A DNA stretch of 64,000 nt, from contig JAHBMJ010002871.1 in assembly GCA_018398765.1 (NCBI GenBank), positions 6,840-70,839 of the forward strand. Direction: 5' to 3'. A program made the position numbers and the translations under genes. The notes under the pieces were generated by a model. The model saw nothing but the letters and a program-made list of their open reading frames with translations, ran no database searches and had not been told where the DNA came from. The stretch comes from Chromera velia (Eukaryota; Sar; Chromeraceae). Shown here piece by piece: positions 55,181 through 64,000 of the stretch; the first letter of the stretch is position 1; every line of letters begins with the position of its first letter.

Positions 55181-58100
55181 CTATCTGCCCCCACCTGGCG
55201 GCGGTTGACCCGGCGGAGACCACCGCGGTTGGCCCGGCGGAGGCCTTGGATGAGTCGGGGGAGGGGGCGGCATTCCCTGTTGGAATGGCGGGACTCCCAC
55301 TCCCAGGCTTGGCGCGATTCCCCCCATCATCATCTGCGTCGGACCCGCACGTTCCTGTGCCAACCGGTTCGATAAATTAGTGGCACCCTGCCTCGCACTA
55401 GTAGGCCATAGGGCGGCCGAGGCACCAGAAATGCCTGGGGCGGGGGGCTGCGGGGCAACACCAAGAAGGGTATCGACTGTGACACCCGCCTGTGGCACCA
55501 TATGCAAGTTTGCAAAGGAACCTTCAGGAATGGGCCCAGCAGATCCGTCAGAAAAGCCACCAAAGGCGGGAGTCATGGCAACGTCCCCCCCTGTCCCTGC
55601 AGCTGCGGTGATCGGGACGGACACCGCAGGATCCTGTTGCCGTTGAGCCGCTTCAAATTTTCCTTTCTTATGCGGTCTCTGCCCCCTTCTTGCCTTTCCA
55701 CCTGTCCCCCCCCCTGGACCCCCTTCTCTCTTTCCTGTCACACCCTTTCCCCCTAGGCCCGGCCCCATGGCCCCCCCTTGACGGACACCATGACCACCTC
55801 CTGCCCCCCCGCCTCCCGATCCCCCCACTCCTTTCCCTCCTGCTTGCCCCTTCTGTCTGCCGTCTTTGTGAGAAGCGTCTGCGTGGTTGAAAGGGTTCTT
55901 ATTCGGCTTGAACACAAGTGACTTTCTGGGATCTGTTTCTAACTTGGGGTCGTTCTCCTTCTGCCCTTGGGGTCGAAAGTCGTTCGCAGACAGAAGAGCC
56001 ACACGCCGAGCACTGCACTCAATCACACAAACGGCGGTGAGCGTCGAAGGGGCCGGTCCAGCAAAGAAAGCCGCGAGTAAGACCCAACAAGAATGCAAGC
56101 CGAGCGAAACCGAAATACCAACCATCAGAGACAACACAAAAAGAATCGAAGGGGGGGGTACAAGTAATTTGGCATCATAAGGGAACATGAAGAAAGACAC
56201 TGGCTCGCCCAAAGAGCCACAAACTACAAGGTTGCTCGGTTGTGTGGAAGAACGGAACCGGTGCGCACGCGACAAACGTAGGAGAGGAAACAAAGGCAGT
56301 GTCTCCTCCCAACCAGCCCACCGTATTCTCTCTGGCATCACCAGAGGGTGTTGCATCAGTTGTGCTTCCACAGGATGCAACCTCCTCCCACTCCTACAGA
56401 GACGAGGCTGACGGAACGCAACGCCCCCAAAAGGGTGACGCACCAACGTCCAGAAGTCAGTCGGTTCGATCGATTCCACGTCGCGGTTCGCAATTCGGGT
56501 CTGCATACACATACACAGGCAGAGGCAGGCAGACTTGATGGATCACTCACTCACCTCTTCTCTCTCTTCTTCTCTTCCCCTGACGGACATGAAAGATACA
56601 CAAACAGACAGACGGAAAAACCGACATGAGCTGCAACACCCAACGGTTCATTTTGTATCCCTCTCTTCAACGCAAATTTGTCTAGATTCACTCAACCAGA
56701 AATCTGCCCTACAGCGACTGAGCGTCGTCTGACTTTCCCGTCCAATTACTCACTTCGACCATCCAACCAGCCACCCGAACAAGAGATCCAACCAACCAAC
56801 CAGCCAGCCAGGCAGTCTGTCGGTCATACTCAGACTCATCCACCCCCTTCGTCACGTACACGCTCACTCACAAACTTGCTCGCACCAGATATAATCCTGC
56901 CACATTCCCACCCCCCCTCTCAATTTTTCACAAACAGACTCACCCCGAGCCCTTCTGCAACCATCACCCCCGTCTGTTTCCAGAGGTCTGCCACCGCCTC
57001 TCTGAAGCTCTCCTTGCCAACGGAGGCCTCAGAGCACCGAGAGAGCAAGTTGTCTCGATACCCTTCCAGCTCGATGGGAGTCATCTCGTTCGGTCTCTTT
57101 CCAATCGAGTACGAAGACGCCAGCACTACGGCAGCCCGGTCCGACAACTTCGGCAACTTCGCACCAGCGGCACCCATGGCCCCCGACGCCGCGCTTGCTG
57201 CAGCGCCCTCCCCCTGCTGCTCCCCTCCTCCCGCTCCAGAGGGCTTTAGAGCACAAACACAAGTAAAGCCATCCAGAGATGAGAGTACAGACTGGGACTG
57301 AGTTGGGTGAGTAATACACTCACGGACTTGACTGATTGATTGCATTAAAAAAAGGTGCAGCGAACAGTCAAGGAAGCCCGGGGAGAAAAGGGGCCATTTG
57401 GAGATACCCTTTTTTCAGGAATCTCCGAAGCAAGTCCTCATATCATTCACAACGGAGGGAGGGAGGGCGGCTACTCGAATTCGCGAGGGAGGATGAATGC
57501 ACGTGACCAGAACACAAAACTTCTGTGACGGCCAGCCTCCGAGTGCAACACGCTCGAGGTCTGTCTGTCTGCCTGGAGGAAGCCACAAAGAAATCCGAAT
57601 ATTTTCAACCGAAGCCTACCTGGGCAACAGCAGCGGCAGCACCTCCTTGAGCCTTCTTTGGCTGTGCCTTCGGAGCCTTCAGCCCTCCCCCCCCCCTACT
57701 CTCTGATGCCGTTTTTCGAGTGTGCTCTTGCAACCTCCTCCCCAAGTCAGTCTGCAGGCCGTCAGTCAGACCGATTGCTTCGAAGCACGCAAACACGCAC
57801 TCGACGATTCTAACCGGCCGCTCGAAATAGACAGGAAAGCAAAGAAAACCACGCGGATTCATGTATACAGACAACACCACAAGTGTGTCTGTGTGCCTCC
57901 TTTTGCCTTTGTCCGTGCCTGCCAGGCATACGAGGACGACCCACAGATAGAGACTGCCTGGACAACTCTAGGAGAAGCGCCCAAATTGACCAAGCAGCAA
58001 GCCGAGAAACAGACCAACAGACAAACAAACCGACCATGCCATGCTCTAACAGACGGGCGCTCTGCAGCGCCAGTTCGATAGATGCGCCTCTGAGTGGCGG

Positions 58101-58887
58101 GATCGCACGCTTCTTCCCCTGCGGAATCTGAGGGAAAGAGGGAGGAGGGGGTGTGGAAGGAACGCAAGTCGATCCAACCACGTCCACGTCTCCCCATCCA
58201 TACATATGCACATGCGCTGTGTAAGCCCATGTGCACATATAGGTGCAGGAATTGGAAGAAAGGAGAGGGGCAGAGAGCGACGTAACAGTCTGAATTGCAA
58301 CCTTTGGAAAGCAGTTGAATGAGAGAGCAGGAGAAAGGAGGGGAGGCAAGGGCAAATGGCAGGGAAGGGCCAAAGGGAATACAGAGAGGTTAGAGAAGAA
58401 TGAAGCGCTTCCAAAGAAGGCTCTCTGGAGACAACAGAAAGAAAGACAGGTGTCAAGATCGTCAGAAGAAAGACGTCTCTTTTCCATGACCCAACCGATC
58501 TTCGCTTGCTTCCTTCCCACTGCCCTCTTCTTTTGCTGCGATTCAAAATTGGACTCTCCCGCCCTTCCCCATCAAAGCCCCTCCTTTTCCTGCATCACCC
58601 TTTGCTCCTTTCACAAGGAAACACTGGAAAATGGAGGCGCCTCTACAGCATGACCAAAATGCATGAAGACCCCACCCCCTCCCACAGAGCAACCCAACTA
58701 GTGCAGAAAGAAACTGTTTGGGTCTCATCACGAGGCGCTTCTAAAAACCAAAATCAGAACACGAACAAACCAAGGGACGGTCCCGCAGCTCCGGCGGTCT
58801 GTACGGGACGGTGCAGGTCCTCAGCTCTTGCAGTCGCTCCAACTTGAGGAGGATGACTCTGCATCCAACCGAGCACATACAGAAAGT

Positions 58888-58927
<40 letters not shown>

Positions 58928-59806
58928 ACCCCCTTCCGTTCCCTCCACTTTGGACGAACAACTGAAGTCCTCCTTGCTCCCTTTCTTTCCTTCATCAGTG
59001 ATTCACCGCTGCCATTGCCGAAAGGAAAGGAGGAACACGACATGGCCTCTAGTGAATCCGTGACCCACTGACTACTGACGGTCTTACTCGCGCACAAGCA
59101 CGCGAAGGGACATATGCACACTCCATTCAAAGACTCCCTGTACGGACCTGCAAAACAAATGGAGCGCTTCCGAAACGGCAACCACTGCATCACTCCTCAA
59201 ACGAACACCCACAGGCTGAACCCCGGCCACAAGTGCAGATGCATCTGGGACTTCCTCGAGTGTTCCCGGAAAGTCCAGACACTCCTTCACGCTCTCACTG
59301 TGCACCTTCTTCAACTTCTTCTTCAGCTCATCTCCTCGTACTACAACGGGCAGAGCCAACGGTCTCCCGGGTACACGAGTTACAAGCGCCCTTTCCATGT
59401 CTGTTTCTTTCCTCCCCTCCCGAAGACTCTGTCGCCATGTTAACGCCGGGAACTTTTCCCTACTCGCCTCTTGTAACCGCTGGGAGAAGACACCCAAATA
59501 GCCTGGTGCACCCAGATTCTGTCCCACATGCTCCTTTACGGCTTCGTCCTCGCACACTGAGGCCATGCGCTGAACGACTGTGCTCAGAAGCTTTTGACTC
59601 AGATGTGTTGACGGTGACCTTTCATGTAGTGCCTTCAAAAGGTCATCGACGAACTGCGTCTTTTCGCTCTTTGGCTTCGCCACCGCCAAACTCCGGTGCG
59701 CCGAAGAAGGCCCAAAATGGGGACTCTTGTACGAACCGTGATGTCCTTTTGTTTTGAGGCCTCCCCCTCCTCCCTGATTCAGGTCAAACACAGCCGCCAT
59801 CGCCAT
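55181..59806 (-). CDS. Gly/Pro-rich protein with helical N-terminal region, unknown function
   Basis: Exon model, 5' to 3': 59148-59806, 58771-58858, 58035-58118, 57620-57820, 56944-57243, 55181-55960. Phases match and the sum is 703 codons plus stop. The start is ATG 59806 (MAMAAVFDLNQGGGGG). Helical segments such as TQFVDDLLKALHERSP, VILLKLERLQELRTC, SIELALQSARLLEHGM and MTPIELEGYRDNLLSRCSEA suggest an alpha-solenoid or bundle. The C-terminal 260 residues are Gly/Gln/Pro-rich (KSLVFKPNKNPFNHAD, then PPGQPRWSPPGQPPPGGGR). Such tails are common in RNA-associated or condensate-forming proteins; that role is inference. The 5' edge of the last exon is uncertain, since the frame stays open upstream to 56512. 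An additional exon between 56.0 and 56.9 kb is possible. Confidence 0.7.
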
Positions 59807-60213
59807 CGTCCTGCTCGGGATGACAGATGAGAAGAAATCGAACCAGCACAGAAAAGCACGAAGAAACCGTGGAAGGGCCGCGATGACAGAAGGAGCCTTG
59901 CAAGGCCTTTTCGCGCTGCCTGCTCGAGGTTAGAGAGCTCGCGAAACTGAGCAGAAGATTGCAGAGGAGGGGAAGTCTGTGTGCCAGCTTATAGGCCCAG
60001 CTAGCTGGCAACACAATTTGTTCAGCGCGGCCCCGGAAAGCGCGAGCTTGACTCATGCTTGACTCAGGCAGTGCATGGCCCCGGAAAGCGAAATGTGTAT
60101 GCAACAACATGCATGCAACGCGACCGATACGTACACTGATATTACACTGATCAACTTCGCTCGACGCGATCGTTCAATGAATCAACTCTCTTCAAGAATG
60201 GCCGGTTCACGAA
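59807..60213. promoter_or_regulatory. Divergent promoter region with TGCATGCA
   Basis: It separates the minus-strand gene starting at 59806 from the plus-strand gene starting near 60.2 kb. TGCATGCA lies at 60110-60117, and a CCCCGGAAAGCG word occurs twice (60030 and 60079). The sequence just downstream contains TATATATA (60234). Confidence 0.45.
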
Positions 60214-60831
60214 TGTTGAAGAAAGCGAAACACGTATATATACAGCAGAAGACCCTGGACAATACGTCCCACATCACAGACCAAAACACGCCACTTTCTC
60301 TGAGAGGTTCTGTTGAACAGTCTTTGAAACTGATTCCTTCCGGGTGTTGCACAACACACGCTTCCTCAAACTCAAAGATTCTTTCGTTGCTCCAGCCGTT
60401 GCACTCCTCTTTCTCCATCCTGAGGCATGTGCCCTTCTTATCCCCTTCCCCAGTCTGCACAGCTAGTAGGTCTTTGGAAACCCTTGCAAGAGCTTTTGGG
60501 GTTTCTTCAGCAGCCCACTCCCGCGCTTCTATGGGATCATCCGGCCCTTACCCTTCTTCAATCTTCGCTTATCTTCAGATACATCCTGAACTCGGTGAGT
60601 TCCTTCTCCTTGATCTCTCAGCGATTTGCCGAGTCGAAGCCCAAATACAAATTGCATGTCCTCCATCCCGCTATTCTCTACTCAGGCACAGTCAACGACA
60701 GGACGCAACCCTAGTTCTTGTCCTCGACCGCTTGTACGAGAGACCATCAACCGACAGAGATGTGCAGATGTTCTGGGAGAAACTTTTCGTCGCAGAAGAC
60801 CAACACAGCCACTCGCTGACGCGTGACAAAG
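60214..60831 (+). CDS. Helical protein of unknown function, 5' part
   Basis: Three exons with matching phases are supported: 60454-60594 (LVGLWKPLQELLGFLQQPTP...SLIFRYILNS), 60622-60690 (RFAESKPKYKLHVLHPAILY) and 60768-60831 (MFWEKLFVAEDQHSHSLTRD). An upstream exon may begin at ATG 60214 (MLKKAKHVYIQQKTL), but its junction is unclear. After 60831 the chain could continue at 61133, where the in-phase frame stops after about 13 codons, or through another exon. The family is not recognised. The end of the third exon lies inside the duplicated segment, and a related exon exists at 62865-63024. Confidence 0.5.
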
Positions 60832-61132
60832 GTCAGGAAAGATCAATAGGCTTCACTACCGTCTTCTTTTTCCTTGGTTGGTTGAGATTCGAAGTCACTG
60901 AGCTGTTTGAACACTGATTTCACAAAGGAGCGCGCGTTTTGCGCGCAAAGAAAAGGAGTTTGTCTGCCAGGCAATCTGGCCATCTACCTCCCCAGCTCTG
61001 CCACCATCTGATTATCGTCCTCTTTTCTTCTCATACTCTCCGACTGCTTGTCAACAAGCGTCCTTCCTCCTTCCCTCCTCCTCTTTCTTGTTTCGGTGAC
61101 GTGTGTCCTAGCTCCATCGTTCTTGCGTGCAG

Positions 61133-61255
61133 GCACGGACACGAGGGCACATGCAGGGTGGTGCATTTGATCCCATCGAGGGCCGACAACAGATTCCAGG
61201 AGAGCGGAGACAGCCAGAAGAACGGAAAGGAGGCGAACGAATCTTCTAAAACAGG
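61133..61255 (+). CDS. Candidate exon within duplicated segment, copy 1
   Basis: It lies between a GCGTGCAG acceptor and an AACAG/GTATGG donor, with two frames open over most of its length. The frame MQGGAFDPIEGRQQIPGERR stops at TAA before the donor. The frame HLIPSRADNRFQESGDSQKN is open through the donor. Which frame is used cannot be told without transcripts. The same exon recurs at about 63329-63451. Confidence 0.35.
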
Positions 61256-62028
61256 TATGGGCTCAGTTGACTTTCTGATTTCTGTGAGTGTGAAAACACT
61301 GAAGGAAATTCGGGTTGCTATATGATTTCTTGAGTGGACTGGCTTCCTTCCCAGAACGATTCGGCGAATAGGTTTTTCTGAAGCTCGGGTCTGGGGAAGC
61401 GTTGTCTTGTTGAGTGTGCCGACTCATTTCCTGGTTGGGTTTTTCTGAAAGGGATGAGAAGGCTTTGTGAGAACGTTCTGTGAGCTGACTTGACTCCTGA
61501 AGTGCGTAGCCTGGCAGATTGTATGCAAGTGCGTTGTTGCATGCGTTAGAGCTGTACTGAGGGGTGTTGGGAAAGCTCTCTGTTGTAACATCCCGTTTTG
61601 TCTGTCCTGACTCGATTTCTGTCAGTGAAAACTGAAAGGTCTCGGGAAGGCAGTGTTTTTTTTTTTTTTTGGCTGTGTTGAGACCTAGAACTTCGTTCTG
61701 AAAGGTCTTGAGGAAGCGTTATGTTGTTGATTGTGCCGAGTCGAGGCCTGGCAGTGAATGCTGAAAGGCCGTCAGGAGGCTTTGTTCGCGGGTGTGGCTC
61801 CTGCTAGGCTGTGTTTACCTGGCAGTCCCTGTACACAGCTTACACAGCGTGTCTTTTCTTTCTTGTGCTTTGTGTGCAGATTTCGATATGAGAGGCGAGA
61901 AGACTTAGCGAAGACAACAAACGGAGAAGGCCGGAGCGTGAAGAACAGATGAGAGCAGCAGGTCGACTGAAATTTTGGAGATCATTTGACAGTTGCTCGG
62001 TGGGAGACGTACGGACAGAGGTGAGGAG

Positions 62029-62202
62029 ATGCAAACTTCGTTGTTACAGACCCTCGAAACCTTTTGGGGACTGGACATCAGCGGCAGGGCTGGCAGCGTC
62101 GATGTTGCATTTCCAGTAACAGACAAAATGACTGAGCCAAGTTGCCAGTCGTCTTGTTGTTCCATAGAGGGATATTCGCGATGGCAAAAAGAGGGCGCCT
62201 AA
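62029..62202 (+). CDS. Short candidate reading frame between the duplicate copies
   Basis: ATG at 62029 opens MQTSLLQTLETFWGLDISGR and ends at TAA 62202. It looks protein-like but has no recognised family and only weak splice context. It may be an exon of the gene on either side. Confidence 0.3.
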   Translation: MQTSLLQTLETFWGLDISGRAGSVDVAFPVTDKMTEPSCQSSCCSIEGYSRWQKEGA

Positions 62203-62864
62203 CATGATTCGCTCTGTTACCTCTGTCAGGCGGTATCACCGAATGGTCACTCTGAAACAAGGGCAGCTAGGAGAAGGGAACAGAATAAGGACTCCCCTAC
62301 AGGACCTCGGGATCTTCTCCGTGGGTCACTGACATTTTTGGCGGCACTCTACTGCGAAGTCTTTGGCCGTGGCCTTGAGCGACGGTCCTGCCTTCCTTCC
62401 TTCGGTTTGGTCAGTCAACAGGGGAATCGGGTTTGCGGAGGCCCTGGGGGGTGATAGTTCTTGAAAGCAAGCCTGCATTGAGGCTCTTTTCCGGCGGTAC
62501 GCACCGTGATGCATGCGACTGCGTTGTTCCCAAAATCTTTTCGTGCATGCGGTGCTTTGGCTTATAACTCCGTCTCCGTGTTCCTCTCTCCCAGAGCCTT
62601 TCTGCCTTTTTGATTTCGTTTTCTTTCAGTTTGTCCGTCGATGATAGGTCGGTTGATTGATCCGATTCGATGCACACTGTATGTATGCATCTAATGGAGG
62701 GCCTGCGCAGGAGACGGGGGTGGTTGCAGGGGGATGGTACTGCGAAGTCAGTTGGGGAGTATAATCGATCAGTCGACCTCTCCTTCCTTCATGGACCTCG
62801 GGAACCAGTGTGAGAGTGCTCTGTGTGTCTGCAGGCTTGCTGTCTGTCTGTTGTCTATCTGCAG

Positions 62865-63024
62865 GAAGGAAGGTCCTGGGAGGGGTCACTCGGTCACGAT
62901 CAATCAATCAAGCTCGAGGAGGGGGATCCGAAGTTTGAGGAAGAAGAGAGAGACCAGGCAGAGGCGGGAGAGAATCTGTTCGTCGTAGAAGGCCAACACA
63001 GCCACTCGCTGAAGCGTGACAAAG
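62865..63024 (+). CDS. Exon homologous to 60768-60831, second copy
   Basis: After a TATCTGCAG acceptor the frame reads EGRSWEGSLGHDQSIKLEEG, an acidic stretch, then ENLFVVEGQHSHSLKRDK up to a GTCAGG donor. The last 15 or so codons match the end of exon 60768-60831, while the 5' part is different. It has the same phase as its counterpart. The gene continues beyond the window. Confidence 0.5.
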
Positions 63025-64000
63025 GTCAGGAAAGATCAGTTGGCTTCACTATCGTCTTCTTTTTCCTTGGTTGGTTGAGATTCGAAGTCACTGAGCTGTT
63101 TAAACACCGGTTTCACAATGGAGCGCGCGTATTGCGCGCAAAGAAAAGGAGTTTATCTGCAGGCAATCTGCTAATTCGGCCATAAACCTGCCTAGCTCTG
63201 CCACCGTCTGATTGTCGTCCTCTTTTCTTCTCATACTCTCCGACTGCTTGTCAACAAGCGTCCTTCCTCCTTCCCTCCTCCTCTTTCTTGTTTCGGTGAC
63301 GTGTGTCCTCCATTGTTCTTGCGTGCAGACACGGACACGAGGGCACATGCAGGGTGGTGCATTTGATCCCATCGAGGGCCGACAACAGATTCCAGGAGAG
63401 CGGAGACAGCCAGAAGAACGGAAAGGAGGCGAACGAATCTTCTAAAACAGGTATGGGCTCAGTTGACTTTCTGATTTCTGTGAGTGTGAAAACACTGAAT
63501 GAAATTCGGGTTGCTGTGTGATTTCTTGAGTGGACTGGCTTCCTTCCCAGAAAGATTCGGCGGATGGGTTTTTCTGAAGCTCGGGTCTGGGGAAGCGTTG
63601 TCTTGTTGAGTGTGCCGACTCATTTCCTGGTTGGGTTTTTCTGAAAGGGATGAGAAGGCTTTGTGAGAACGTTCTGTGAGCTGACTTGACTCCTGAAGTG
63701 CGTAGCCTGGCAGATTGTATGCAAGTGCGTTGTTGCATGCGTTAGAGCTGTACTGAGGGGTGTTGGGAAAGCTCTCTGTTGTAACATCCCGTTTTGTCTG
63801 TGCTGACTCGATTTCTGTCAGTGAAAACTGAAAGGTCTTGGGAAGGCAGTGTTTTTTTTTTTTTTTTGCTGTGTTGAGGCCTAGAACTTCGTTCTGAAAG
63901 GTCTTGAGGAAGCGTTGTGTTGTTGATTGTGCCGAGTCGAGGCCTGGCAGTGAATGCTGAAAGGCCGTCAGGAGGCTTTGTTCGCGGGTGTGGCTCCTGC

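Larger units (their letters stand above)
60788..64000 (+). repeat. Direct duplication, copies offset by about 2.19 kb
   Basis: 60788-61803 and 62980-64000 are nearly identical over about 1 kb, including introns, a T-run and the ARTRGHMQGG/HGHEGTCRV-encoding exon. The second copy continues past the window edge. Each copy carries a GCGCGCG-T(T/A)TT-GCGCGC inverted word. The boundary at the left falls inside a coding exon. Confidence 0.95.

Overview
The window is nuclear DNA of a eukaryote. Genes are intron-rich with GT-AG introns, several neighbours are divergent pairs, and microsatellites are abundant. Domain content, splice style and TGCATGCA-rich divergent promoters best fit an alveolate of the chromerid type (for example Chromera velia). 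That placement is inference; no rRNA or organelle marker is present. No prokaryotic or viral region was seen.

Layout. 1-7257: a partial minus-strand gene leaving the left edge, divergent from a plus-strand protein kinase gene. One intron of the kinase gene is a 1.5 kb TTC tract, and the kinase domain carries an in-frame TAG. 7.4-9.1 kb: a non-autonomous element with terminal inverted repeats. 9686-21902 (minus): a gene that I could reconstruct in 23 exons, encoding a full-length SWI3/SMARCC chromatin-remodelling subunit (BRCT/chromo-like module, SWIRM, zinc finger, SANT, coiled coil). 22-24.4 kb: intergenic repeats. 24436-28407 (minus): an 11-exon gene of unknown function. 29-31 kb (minus): a CMGC-like kinase with a frameshift in its catalytic loop, divergent from an intronless EamA-type transporter (31436-32869). 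33754-34899 (minus): an intronless ankyrin protein with a C-terminal membrane anchor. 36.3-39 kb: two small plus-strand genes of unknown function.

40408-41922 (minus): a secreted intronless protein with possible 2-oxoglutarate oxygenase character. It is divergent from a 15-exon RlmI-type methyltransferase (42477-49357) whose exon lengths and phases close exactly to 464 codons. 51085-52220: a small three-helix membrane protein. 54-55 kb: a tandem duplication and a MITE-like element. 55181-59806 (minus): a Gly/Pro-rich protein. 60-64 kb: a plus-strand gene and a 2.19 kb-offset duplication that runs off the right edge.

The genes do not form an obvious pathway; shared features are architectural. 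Reconstructed introns use an unusual 5' splice site (often GTC, almost always G at +5). TGCATGCA palindromes, known as ApiAP2-type motifs in apicomplexans, cluster between divergent gene pairs. All exon models were derived by eye from frame, splice signals and family similarity, and are unverified by transcripts.
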